Origin: Eutreptiella sp. 'Long Island Sound 2002'
Lineage: Eukaryota; Euglenozoa; Euglenophyceae; Eutreptiales; Eutreptiaceae
Direction: 5' to 3'
Assembly (NCBI GenBank): GCA_964036045.1
Contig: OZ038379.1
Coordinates: 108,268,025-108,332,024 of the forward strand
Length of the DNA: 64,000 bases
This document shows, one piece after another, positions 1 through 9,164 of this stretch. The stretch's first letter is position 1, and every line of letters starts with the position of its first letter. The notes beneath the pieces are model-generated. The model saw only the letters and a list, made by a program, of their open reading frames with translations. It made no database searches and was not told where the DNA came from. A program made the position numbers and the translations under genes.

Positions 1-1
1 G

Positions 2-478
2 AATGCACCCAGGGTATATATCTTGCTGCAAACCCCTGCAACAGGTTGTCCTTGGGACTATGCAACGCTTCGAGTTGGCGACGAATTGGTCGGCGCTATT
101 GATTTCGGCCTCAAAGAAGAGGTCACTGGAGAAGGCAAGCCACTTGGCAGGGTCTGCTGCAAGGAAACGTTGGGCATCTGGATTATTCATTTTGTCGACA
201 AGGAGTTGTGTATATTTTTCCCTGCACTAAGCCCACCAGTGGTGTGTGCATGAGCAGCTAGAACCCCGCGACCTTTGCAGTTTGCAATGATATTGGGACC
301 TGTTTCCCTTCATCGCCATCATGTCATTGACCACCAAAATGGCAGTCACAAAGACTGCGGGCACACGGGGCTGTCCGCTGTGTGCAAACCGTGCCTGACA
401 TTTCAAGTTTGAGAGTGGGCACACCTGGTCCACAGTGCAGCCGTACCTCAGCCCTTCCCAGTGTTCCCTTCTCTCTGT
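2..478 (+). repeat. Left part of composite repeat, second copy at 22,635-23,112
   Basis: This stretch matches 22,635-23,112 almost base for base, including the shared phrase AATGCACCCAGGGTATATAT at both starts. Similarity stops abruptly at 478/23,112, where this copy enters the segment GTGGCCATACAGGTCC that also begins the D2 copy near 38,128. Short ORFs on both strands differ between copies by scattered substitutions and I recognise no protein in them. I read it as non-coding repeat sequence that marks a junction between two modules of the composite repeat. Confidence 0.75.
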
Positions 479-526
479 GGCCATACAGGTCCAACCGGGA
501 AGACCTGGTAAAAACGGTAGTACCAC

Positions 527-545
527 TACACACACGCACACACAC
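527..545. repeat. (CA)n tract at the 5' junction of a truncated LINE
   Basis: This is an imperfect (CA)n run. The sequence before it (GTGGCCATACAGGTCC through GGTAGTACCA) also precedes the (CA)n run at 38,175-38,203. LINE coding sequence starts a few bases after the run in both places but at different points of the ORF. This suggests two 5'-truncated insertions into the same kind of site. Confidence 0.7.
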
Positions 546-553
546 GTGCCACG

Positions 554-1054
554 TCTTCGTGCCCTTACTGCAGCAGTGCACCGGAAGACGAGGAGCACAT
601 TTTCTGGCCGTGTACAGCATGGCACACGGTGCGGGAAAACCACTTGCCAGATATCAGGACCACAGCTGCACAAGTGCCAAGCCTCCCCGCTTTGAGCCAG
701 TGGCCCCCATGCTTACGACTCTGCGGGTTAGCCCCAGAGCTGGCCCCAGACAGCATCCAATCAGGGACAGCTCTCGCCTTTTTGACTGCCCTACACAATA
801 TGTTCGTGGCCATTTTACAGGCTGGAAAATTAAGAGACACACAATCCCCCATGCTCTATTCGGGGCCCAGCCTTTCGCAACAGCTTCGGCAGTACCCGTA
901 CCACCAGCTGGTGGGACCCCTCCCCCGACCGGATGAAAAAGGGCTACTCCTTTTACGCACCCCCAAGAGGATGGAACGGCAGTGGGAGCCCTTTTTGGCT
1001 GATTTGCTATGTCGGCTGAGGGAACTGCACTGGCCCCAGAACCAGGCACGGTAA
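554..1054 (+). pseudogene. LINE ORF2 fragment: zinc-binding C-terminal domain (5'-truncated)
   Basis: The reading frame opens just after a (CA)n tract with a zf-RVT-like Cys/His motif (CPYC, then EDEEHIFWPC), followed by the conserved block QWPPCLRLCGLAPE and a tail containing QQLRQYPYHQLVGPLP. The same order occurs at 38,343-39,116 (CPFC, EDKEDIFWHC, QWPPCLRCCGLAPE) and on the minus strand at 27,388-28,275 (CPYF, DDEHILWACPAW, WPTCLRFCGLMPE). Such domains sit after the reverse transcriptase in many non-LTR retrotransposons and probably bind nucleic acid. The catalytic domains are absent. A frameshift near 1,040 separates it from the downstream extension. Assignment as a LINE 3' fragment is firm; the exact clade is not. 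Confidence 0.8.
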
Positions 1055-1578
1055 CCTTTTTGGAACTTGCCCTGGATTTTGAGGAGTTTGCGCAACGCAC
1101 TCTTCCGCATGCGCCTCAGGCAAAATTTAAAGGCACAACCCTTTCCCTACAGGAGAGAGGGCGGGTCCTACGTCTGGCTGTGACAAATGCACAGTGCCTG
1201 GTCACTAAAGGCAAGGTGCATCCAGCGCGTGTGGTCACACGCTGCAGCTCATTAGTCCCCCTTGGGGGGCCGGCACTTTGCGGCCTGAACTGCCGCCCAT
1301 ATTTTGCCTGTAGCAATGCCATGCGCACACACATTCAGCAGTCGGCAGCATACTGTGAACGGACATGGGCCTCCAAGGTTGGCCTAAACAGAGCACACAT
1401 ACTTCGCCCATACACACATAGGCCATGCAAAACGGCGCACGAAGTGGAAGAGCATCGGCTACAACGTGCACTTCAAGGGAACTTGCAGTCAAGACTAGCA
1501 CCGTCTTCGGAGCAGACCACTTTTGCCAAAGGGGGAGGGGGGACTGCTCCTCTTTTTCAGCTGATTTTTTCCCTGTGA
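1009..1578 (+). pseudogene. LINE ORF2 C-terminal extension, copy 1
   Basis: This is a 189-codon frame overlapping the end of the zinc-domain frame by one register. From about residue 12 (GTVTFLELALDFEEFAQRTL) it aligns continuously with 39,071-39,448 on the plus strand and with 26,695-27,309 on the minus strand. Shared features are LELA-D-EFxxRTLP, a run resembling LQER-R-VLRLA, the segment TRCSSLVPLGG and the block RPYF. In the minus copy the region lies in the same frame as the zinc domain with only one TAG between, so the ancestral arrangement was probably one long ORF2. The function is unknown; I know no standard LINE domain in this position. The end of the frame runs into a G-rich stretch and is not conserved. 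Confidence 0.7.
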
Positions 1579-2111
1579 TAGGGGATGGGAAACTCCCGCA
1601 GCGCCCCTATACAGGCACGCGCCGGCACGCAAACACCCACAGGGCACCGCAACCAGCGCAACCGAACGATCCGTCCAAATGTCTCCAGCATTGTGCCACC
1701 GCATGCATGACCTGCAAACGACTACGGCGAACAGCTAATGAATGCTGTAAGCTGGGACACCACGCTGCTGACCATGTTGCACGCAGACCGCAACTGCAGC
1801 TGTGCTCGCTGCATGGCATGCCACCATGTCCGAGGTGCACTCTCAAGCAGAGGGGGGTGCGCCACTGCTGTCAGCGGGGACACCATAAAGTGTACACCCC
1901 AGTGCCCATACGCCGGAAGCGCACTCATTCATCGCAGTCACAACTGCCAAACAAAGGGCTATGCCCGCAAGGGCCTGCACGTCTCTCCTCGGGTCTGCTG
2001 AGGTCCCCACACCAACCCCCCACCCCTCCAGCCCCCAAAACGCAGGAGACCAAAGACACCCCCCCCTCGATCCCCACCAGTGCCTGTTCCACAAGCAGTG
2101 GAGGAGACTGA
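1425..2111 (+). pseudogene. Cys/His-rich tail of the LINE, copy 1
   Basis: The conserved core covers about 1,690-1,905. The spacing is C-x2-C-K early, then CCKLGHH, a Cys within QLCSLHG, PPCPRC and finally RGVRHCCQRGHH, followed by a Lys/Arg- and Pro-rich tail. The same pattern recurs at about 2,470-2,720 and at 39,955-40,200. The regular Cys and His pairs suggest a zinc-binding nucleic-acid module, but this is inferred from residue pattern only. The frame overlaps the end of the previous one in another register, so this copy is broken or spliced. It lies just before the presumed 3' end of the LINE at the next (CA)n tract. Confidence 0.6.
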
Positions 2112-2310
2112 GAACACAGTGGCCTGCCCTCTTTTTCTGACGAGGCATGGCAGAGCTTCAACCTTGACAGACTAGCCAGGTGAACCCCCCCTGAGGTTCT
2201 GACTTCGCAGAAGAGAGGGAAACAGCGTCACAGAGAGGCCTCAGCAGACCTGAGCCAAATGAGGCGTCCAGCCCAACGCTGCACAAGGATCCACCTCTGA
2301 AAGTACAGAT

Positions 2311-2332
2311 CACACACACACACACACACACA
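2311..2332. repeat. (CA)n tract at LINE 3' end
   Basis: This (CA)n run follows the phrase CCACCTCTGAAAGTACAGAT. Nearly the same phrase, with CTAAACGTACAGATC, precedes the (CA)n run at 40,559-40,586. It therefore marks the 3' terminus of the LINE copy that begins after the tract at 527-545. Confidence 0.7.
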
Positions 2333-2336
2333 AATT

Positions 2337-2867
2337 TTGCAGGGGATTTCTACCCGGTTTTGGGCGTACACAGTCACGCGCAGGAGAGGGACGCAACCGA
2401 CGGTCCTGGCCACGTGTGACCTGGCCCCCTCACCCATGGTTTCATCACACGCGTGCCCAGCCCACGAACTACCGGCACGCGTTACGTGTAAACGGCCGCG
2501 CCATTCGGCGGCCGTGTGCTGTGCCAGAGGTCACCATGCACTTGGGTATGTTGATCGCAGACCGCTGTCCAAGGTGTGCCAAGCGCACGGACTGCCGCCA
2601 CCCCCGCGCTGCTCCCTGATGCAGCGGGGTGTGCAACACTGCTGCCAACGTGGTCACCACGAGGTTAATACCCCGCACAAAGGTCCGGGCAAAAGGACAG
2701 TGCCTGCCCCGGCAGGCGCCAACAAACGACCCCGGTGCAGTCAGCAGCCCCAACACACTCGCGGATGCAACTACGCTCACCACACCTACCACCAACACCG
2801 CAGCCCCCAAGCGACGGGGACCCAAGTCCCCGATCCCCCCCTCCCCCAGCCCCAGCCCCAACACTGA
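2337..2867 (+). pseudogene. Cys/His-rich module, second and more diverged copy
   Basis: A 176-codon frame begins directly after a (CA)n tract. Its core (about 2,470-2,720) repeats the Cys/His pattern of the neighbouring copy: CKRPRHSAAVCCARGHH, a central CQAHGLPPPPRC and then RGVQHCCQRGHH. The downstream part is Pro/Ser-rich low complexity. The glycine-histidine-histidine and Cys-Cys signatures are kept while the residues between have diverged. That favours a selected module in the parent element over chance, although this copy itself lies in a degraded 3' fragment. Its own 5' part is missing. It probably represents a second LINE insertion into the same microsatellite. Confidence 0.55.
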
Positions 2868-3543
2868 ACAATGTGGTTATGACCATGCGCCTGTGACACG
2901 GGGGCGTATGCGAGCCCAGTTTCCGTTGCCTCATGGCCCCCAGCCCCATGGTCGCAGGGGATGCAGGTGGATGATGACGACACGGCAGTGGCCCGGGGGG
3001 GGGCAACTCCGCGGGTCCAAGGACGCCAACTACCCCTGCCCCCCCCCCCCTAGGGGCCTTCGGCCAACAGTTAGTTGCCAAAGGTGTCGCCCTCAGGCCT
3101 CCATGGGCGCCTAAGGCGCCCAATGCACCATGAACACCAAAGGTGCCCTAAGGAAAGTTTTGTCCAATTTGCACCCCAACACTATCCTTAAACCCAACCT
3201 TGACTCTAACACCCAGCCCCAACCATCAGCGTGCTCCTGTTCCTACACCAAACCCTAAGACTAACCTTAGCCCTAACCCTAGCCCTGGGTCTCACCCTAG
3301 GCTAGGGTCTAAGTGAGTGTTGGGGTCCAAAATGGAGAGCAATAATGTGGCAAAAGCAACCATGAACCTAATTGGGGGCATCTTGTTCAACCCAATCAAC
3401 ATGGCTGGCATGGCCAAACCAAGTGGCTGCAAAGGTTAGGGTTAGCTTTATGGTGATGGTATGGTTAGAGGAGGGCAAGGGGAGCCAAGGGGAGCCTGTG
3501 CCCCCCCCCCCCAACACCCGGAATCGCCCCACCTGGACCCCCC
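2868..3543. other. C-rich low-complexity sequence before the gap
   Basis: Several long C or G runs occur here. A short stretch around 3,250-3,310 is built from CCCTAA-like units (AACCCTAGCCCT), resembling a degenerate telomere-type repeat; it is too short and irregular to call telomeric. No protein-coding signal is visible. Confidence 0.5.
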
Positions 3544-3743
3544 NNNNNNNNNNNNNNNNNNNNNNNNNNNNNNNNNNNNNNNNNNNNNNNNNNNNNNNNN
3601 NNNNNNNNNNNNNNNNNNNNNNNNNNNNNNNNNNNNNNNNNNNNNNNNNNNNNNNNNNNNNNNNNNNNNNNNNNNNNNNNNNNNNNNNNNNNNNNNNNNN
3701 NNNNNNNNNNNNNNNNNNNNNNNNNNNNNNNNNNNNNNNNNNN
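3544..3743. other. Assembly gap of 200 N
   Basis: Exactly 200 unknown bases, a size typical of a scaffolding placeholder. Frames running through it are artefacts. The left edge is a C run, which may have stopped the assembly. Confidence 0.98.
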
Positions 3744-3838
3744 GCTGGGTTAAATATGCTGATTGCACTACCGCCACATATGGGTCTCCCTACCTTATAG
3801 TACATTGAAAGGCTTCAACACTAGCTTATAGTACAGTG

Positions 3839-3861
3839 CACACACACACACACACACACAA
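3839..3861. repeat. (CA)n tract, right junction of the LINE cluster
   Basis: This run is followed by the phrase AGTCCTTTGGGACACCCCCA, which also follows the (CA)n run at 40,586. It therefore marks the right-hand target flank shared by D1 and D2. In D1 the interval between the outer tracts holds two LINE fragments; in D2 it holds one. Confidence 0.65.
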
Positions 3862-5189
3862 AGTCCTTTGGGACACCCCCAGTGGGATCTGTACGTATCA
3901 CCCTTTCGTCCATTTCTAATTTTCTTCCAAGCCCGGAGATCTCATGCTATCACCCCAGCCCCCCAGGGGCAACCTCATTTCAGGCAAGGTTTTCTAGATC
4001 CACAACGGGACGCTAAGCGCCAGCGACCGTCCCAGCTGCTGTCGGCGGCCTCACCCATGTGTATGCAAGTGTGGACAGCAGCAGCCAGAGGGCCAGCCAG
4101 CCTGGTGGCCGACGGCGCCACTTTCGGGCTCGACAGGCAAGAGCATTTTCACAGGGTGTTTACGAGTCCTATATCCATATTGCACGGGGAGCGCGCAGTG
4201 GTACAGGTTCTGAGCCACGCCAGGGAACGTTCCTTTGCTCATCTCCTGCACAACAAGAGAATTGCAGGGCAGACGTCCCAGAGAGGGTATCAGATGGCAC
4301 GTCCTCACAATGCTACTCTGGGGTGCACGAAGCATGCCCCTTATTGGAGCACATCCGGCAGCAGTGCGTAACACGACACGCAGTGGTTCGGTGGTCAGAG
4401 AGCCCGTCGAACAGGCAGGCAAGGGCAGAACTTGAAATCTTTTTACAAATCGTCAGTGAAGCGGCGGGAACACCCAAAGGGGGCCCTCCAGCGTCGCCAG
4501 TGACACAGCGCGACACACAGGAGGAGCAGAAGGAGCAGGGCCCCCACATGGTTCTTCCAGACCCAGAGTCTCTGCTCTGGTTCAGTGGAGCATCAACATG
4601 CAGTCAGGGCGGGACCACGGTTTCGTCTGGATACTCGCCCCCTTTTGTGTGCTGGGAGGGCTTACGCGAGCCCTTGGGGTCATCACCGCAGACACCAGCA
4701 TACAGGTAGAACGTATGGTACAGAGATCCAGGACAGAAACACCCAGAGCACGCCGCCTGTTTTGCTTTCCCCAGCCCTCCGGACCCCCAGCACAAGAGCT
4801 CCAGCGATCCTCGTGGGCACAAGCCTCCGCGGTCGCCGACAGCACCGTGGACTCGCCCAGTGGGGCCTCCACCAGGGAAGCACAGGGACAGCATGTGTGG
4901 GCTGTAGGATGCAGTAGGAGCACTATGCTAACCCCTCTTGTTACCTGCCTGACAGTGTCTCTCAACCCAGTTCCCAACAGCCTGTCGGCGGGCACCAGAA
5001 TTTCTAAACTCATGGTTCCGTTGCTGAGAAGAAGCAGGATATAGGTGTTGAACCTCGCAGTTTGAGCATGATTTGCATTGATTGGGCAGCACACAGACAA
5101 TACCTCTATAGGAGACATGCCTGTCTCTCACTGGAAGTGAACACGTATCGCAACAAACAATTGCCCGGTCATTTTGTGGATCATCCCCC
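3862..5189 (+). repeat. Conserved module of the composite repeat (copy at 40,587-41,895)
   Basis: This is a roughly 1.3-kb block with high similarity to 40,587-41,895. Two overlapping plus-strand frames are open in both copies. One (3,868-4,371) contains RSHAITPAPQGQPHFRQGF. The other (4,059-4,709) contains LEIFLQIVSEAAGTPKGGPP and a Pro/Glu-rich end. The second has the more protein-like composition and keeps its frame in both copies to about 41,253, where D2 has a TAG. I recognise neither. It may be an old coding region of an unidentified element, or non-coding sequence that happens to be open. Confidence 0.55.
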
Positions 5190-5530
5190 CCCCCCTCCCC
5201 TGTAAAAGCTACGCCCTTGTCCAAGCTACAGCGGGCGTAGGGACTGTATTAATTTGGTACCTAATTTGATTTGGCACAAGTGCGGCCACATGAGGAGACA
5301 AATTTGCCAGTCACCTAAGGTGATGGACACATTTGTTGTGAGTGTTTTGCCCACTTGAACCCTCATAGCTCTGATGTTTGGGATATTTGTGCATTATATC
5401 CCCCTTGAACCAGCTCACCATGCAATCTTCTCTTTTTGGGCCTGGGCGTCTACGGCCTTGCCCAAGCTATAATAGGCGCAGGGACTGTATTAATTTGGTA
5501 CTTTTGCGTAGCTTTTACAGGGGAGGGGGG
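5190..5530. mobile_element. 341-bp foldback/MITE-like element, copy 1
   Basis: Perfect 25-bp terminal inverted repeats lie at 5,190-5,214 and 5,506-5,530. They consist of a C-rich outer part and the inner core GTAAAAGCTACGC, matched by GCGTAGCTTTTAC at the right end. Just inside each end is a similar block of about 45 bp in direct orientation. The left block holds a small hairpin, CTACGCCC paired with GGGCGTAG. No coding capacity is present. Other copies lie near 41,901, 43,296, 44,719 and 24,694. No empty site was found, so the target duplication is unknown. Confidence 0.75.
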
Positions 5531-5855
5531 TATGCCCTCCATCTGTGCATGTCTTGCTTCCTGTAGTGGGATGGGGCAACCGTCCCTTTGGCTACGTTCC
5601 CCAGCCCAGCCTGTGCCTCTGCTTCTGGGTTTCCCAGAACCGTTGCTACGCTCTCCTTAGTCTCACATAGCCACACTGGCACAGACCGGCCCATCCTCCC
5701 CCCAGCCGGTTCACTATTCACCACAGGCCCGATAAAAGAAAACAAAAAATAGTCCCACCTGCTCACCTCCCTAGCTCCTTCTTCTCTAACCCCCTTTTCT
5801 CCATGTTATCTACCCTTGTGACCCACCTTCGAGAAATTGAGGTCCACAATTTTTT
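5531..5855. repeat. Composite-repeat sequence shared with 42,247-42,475 and 43,642-43,865
   Basis: The part up to about 5,760 matches the 1.4-kb array units in D2, including a segment with GAACCGTTGCTACGCTC that also appears as a patch at 47,570-47,600. From 5,760 on it is unique to D1. No gene is visible. Confidence 0.5.
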
Positions 5856-6283
5856 GCAATTTTCCGCAATTTTGCAATTTTTGCAATTTTCCGCAATTTT
5901 TCGCAATTTTTCTGCAATTTTTCACACCTCCTGATTTTCTGACTGCCTCTCCACGCTGGTGCAGAACAATGAGAATTTTCTTTTTTACTATGCCATCCAC
6001 TCTCTAATGCTTCCAGGTCACCAAATTCTGACATAGCTTAGTTGGTAGTAGCGCTATGCTGCAATTTCACGGTGATATTGAGGGGCGCCTCCTGTAATTG
6101 TACTGCCCACAGACTGTTTGTTTCAGTGCAATTCTGAGAATTCTGAGCCACCTGTCCGGAGTTGTTGCACCTTGAGGGCTCAGGAGGGCCGCTTACGACA
6201 TCGCAATTTTTCCGCAATTTTTCCGGCAATTTTCCGCAATTTCCCGCAATTTTCCAGCAATTTTTCCGCAATTTTTCGCAATT
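5856..6283. repeat. Two AT-rich arrays of a GCAATTTTCC-like unit
   Basis: Irregular tandem arrays of about 10-11 bp units (GCAATTTTTCC and variants) lie at 5,856-5,922 and 6,202-6,283, separated by about 280 bp. Both are in the same orientation. The whole 5,760-6,387 interval is missing from the corresponding place in D2 (45,112), so it is an insertion in D1 or a deletion in D2. No gene is visible between the arrays. Confidence 0.6.
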
Positions 6284-6387
6284 GGATGCGACCCCCCCGA
6301 ACCGCAATTCCCCCCCCCCCCCCTGGCTTCGATGGGTTCAGGGCGACCATGCTATTGTTAACACACACAGGTTCTGGGCCATATAGA

Positions 6388-6905
6388 TGCGGTCTTGCCA
6401 TTGACCTGGATAGGTGTGGTGTTGCCCTTTGGGGAACCAGCGAGGATTTCTCTGATGATCATTCATGATTGCCTTCCCTAATGATTGTTTTCCTGTTCTG
6501 GAATTTGCAAGCAAGCGAAGTACGATCAGTTGGCCCAAACCCGCATGTGGCACCAACAGTGGGATTTGGGATTAGGGAATCGCTTCTCCCAATATATAGA
6601 AGACACAGAAACCTCCCTTCTGCAGCACTTCTACGTATCCCAGCTCATCTTAGCCTGAAACCCGCCCCGAAAAAACGTTTTCCAAAACTGGAATTCGCAG
6701 GCAAGCGATAGAGACCCTCACCAAAGGTGTGGATCCCAGTCCATGTCTAAGAATGGAGGAGTCCATCAGGCCTCACTAGACAAGTACGACCACAGGGATC
6801 GTACACGGCCCACCAGTTGCTGCTCGACTTCCTGGGACAGCGGAATGGGCTGCCAGGGCTACCAGAGGTGGTCACAGCTGGGCATGTGCAGCTCTGCATT
6901 GTTAT
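6388..6905. repeat. Composite-repeat segment matching 45,113-45,620
   Basis: Collinear with D2, beginning ATGCGGTCTTGCCATTGACC in both. Short frames are not conserved through indels. It ends at the insertion point of the 600-bp TA-flanked element, where D2 continues without interruption. Confidence 0.6.
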
Positions 6906-7509
6906 CCCCCCCCCCCCGTGTCCAAGAACCACCTTGCGCAAGAACCAACCCCTGGTTCCGCGGTCAAATTCTCGCATCACCTTTTTAACCAGGGTAGTGG
7001 GTTTTTCATGTTTCTGGTGGATGTAGGACAGCTATTCATAATGGATCATGATGCAGTCCCCATGCATTTTGACGTCCCAGAACCCAAGCCTAAGCCTAAG
7101 CCGAAGCCAGCTCCAAAGGCGACTGCAGCACCGAAGCCTGGCCCGAAGGGGCAGCACAGACAGGAATTCAGGATGGTGTATCACAGGAAGAAGGGTTTCA
7201 CGTCTCAGCCAGTTGAACAATGGATCATCCCATGCACTTTGGAAGGCACACTACAGCCCAATCAGCTGAGATTCACTCCTTTGGTGTTCATTTGTCAACG
7301 TGGTTAACTGTGGGAAAGGAGAGGGCACGCATGTCCTGGGGCAACGCGCCGGAAAATGTTTTTTCCGCAGTACGGGGTTGCCTAGGGCTGTGCGCAAGAA
7401 CCAACCCCTGGTTCCGCGGTCAAATTTAGGGGGAAAAGTGCGCGAAAGAACCGACCCCTGGTTCCGCGGTCAAACATTGCTGGTTTCTGGACACGGGGGG
7501 GGGGGAGGG
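6906..7509. mobile_element. 600-bp element with C/G-run inverted termini, copy 1
   Basis: The left end is a C run followed by GTGTCCAAGAACC; the right end is GGTTTCTGGACAC followed by a G run, an imperfect inverted repeat. Paralogous sequence at about 45,620 (GTTATACGTGAGG) lacks the element and is a natural empty site. A motif containing CAACCCCTGGTTCCGCGGTC occurs once near the left end and twice near the right end. Inside is a frame (6,918-7,307) with FMFLVDVGQLFIMDHDAVP, a Lys-Pro repeat and QEFRMVYHRKKGF. It is also present in copy 2 but ends there at a TAG. I do not recognise that protein, and no transposase is present. Confidence 0.75.
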
Positions 7510-7916
7510 TATGTAAGGCTGGTGAAAATTTTACTTCGGGCCGGGCGGGGCCCTTGCAATCCCCCCCAATTTCAGGAGTGGGCGGGTTCTGAAAAGAGGC
7601 ACGAAGGGGCACAAGCTTGTTTCCTCAATGCAACCGTCTGAACCTTTTTGCTCCAACTTGCTTGGGGCAGGGATGTATTGGAACGGCTGACAATCGTTCC
7701 AAGGAGGAGCCCCCCACCTCCCTTGGAGTGACACATCAGCTTCCCAGCGAGGTGCACTGAATAACTGGAACGCACCTTTGAGTGCCCATTTGTACTGTAC
7801 CATAAAGGTTTACACTGCCGACAAAACAGGCCAATAAGCTAGGATGATACAGAAGCCGAAGTGTCCATACTGGAGAGGGATCACATTGCGGAACATTGCT
7901 ACATATACATACCTTA
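7510..7916. repeat. Composite-repeat segment matching 45,624-46,047
   Basis: Collinear with D2 with scattered substitutions and variable G/C runs. No conserved reading frame was seen. Confidence 0.55.
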
Positions 7917-8266
7917 CCCCCCCCGCCCTTGTAATCATCCCCCCGCTTTGCAATCCCCCCCGCCCTGGGGGAACGTTCATTTGGCCCACAAATCATAGAA
8001 AGTACTAGGCGGCACAGTTTTGTGGTGCATTATTCCCCCACCCCTCCCTCCTTAGGGGGGAACCGTCGCGACATTGGTGGGGAGATTACAAGGGGGGGAA
8101 GGTACTAGGCGCCAAAGAAAATTTTTACAAGGCGCCGAAGCTGATTTACACTGTGATACTATGGTACAGTTTTGTGGTGCAATCCCCCCCTCCCCCCTGA
8201 GGGGGAACCGTCACTTCCTGACCCCCTACCCCGTCACGACATTGCTGGGGAGATTACAAGGGGGGG
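7917..8266. mobile_element. Short MITE with C-run/TTGTAATC termini (D1 copy)
   Basis: The left end is a C run leading into CTTGTAATC; the right end is GATTACAAG leading into a G run. The D2 copy at 46,048-46,398 keeps clean TTAA on both sides. Here the flanks have decayed to TTA and CTAA. Both copies sit at the same place in the composite repeat, so this is one insertion that predates the duplication. TTAA target sites and C-started termini recall piggyBac-type elements, but no transposase is present. Confidence 0.65.
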
Positions 8267-9164
8267 CTAAGGTATCAGGACGTCCGTGTGTAAAGCGCTT
8301 TGTGACCCTCTTGCAGCCCCCTTGGAGTGACACAGTGACAGTGACATTACAGTGACCGACTGTGACAGTGCCAGTGGTTTTGTCATGGAATATGCATGAA
8401 AAACATGAAAAACGAGAGCCAGCCGTTGGATTCCTCTTCAACAAGAAAAAGATGGTAGCCGTGTGGCAACAAAACACACCCAGACACACTCCTCCCCCCT
8501 CCTGCACCTCCTTGAGGACTGGAACAGATGCACAGCGAGTTGGCCACTCCCACTACACTGGAATGGGGACAGCAGTGTTCTCTGCCCCAAGCGGATAGTG
8601 CCCAGCTGTACCTGAATGCCATCCCATCCTGATCCCATGGTGATAGTGTATGAAATGCAACCTGCTGATTCATCTCAGCCTTCCATCTTCGGACCGCAGC
8701 CAACAGTCATTGTGCCTCATGCACACTGGGAAGCCCACGGGCGTGGCAGTCTCCCACTGCATAACCTGGTTTCAGACTCAGCCAATCCTCACTACGTGTC
8801 AGATCCGCTACCACACCCGTCGTGGGATCATCGCAGCACTGGACAGCTCTGAACCTTGATTCCGGGAGGTTCTCGAGTACTGTGAAGTGAGCGGGCTACA
8901 CCAGCTCATCTTAGTCCAACAAAAAAGGAAGAGATGCACAGCGAGTTGGCCAAAGAAGTGCCAGCGTCATGTAAAATTGCAGTGCTGCTGGTCCCAGACC
9001 CTTGTAGTGGTATATTGGAAAACACGGCCTTATGAAGGAAGCAACATCGTCGGGTTTGACAGACTGTACATACACCGATGCTCATGATGAACTCAGTGTA
9101 CTTCATTGGAACTGCCACACATTGCTGCATATGCATACCAGGATGTGCATGTGTAGAGCGCTTT
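8267..9164. repeat. Composite-repeat segment matching parts of 46,399-49,660
   Basis: It matches D2 in blocks: to about 8,450 (46,399-46,600), then 47,205-47,884, then 49,531-49,660. D2 is interrupted by a 599-bp element at the point corresponding to 8,466 and by a 1.6-kb insertion at the point corresponding to 9,023. A sub-block (about 8,650-8,920) is present three times in the window: here, at 47,390-47,760 and at 48,340-48,640. No protein is recognised. Confidence 0.6.

Noticed and set aside
3250-3310. Telomeric repeat
   Set aside because: Only a few irregular CCCTAA-like units occur and they lie inside a transposon-rich segment next to an assembly gap; true telomeric arrays are longer and regular.
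3368-3808. Frames spanning the N run
   Set aside because: They exist only because the unknown bases contain no stops.
6936-7476. CRISPR-like array from the repeated CAACCCCTGGTTCCGCGGTC motif
   Set aside because: Only three copies with unequal spacing, located at the ends of a TIR element in a eukaryotic sequence.
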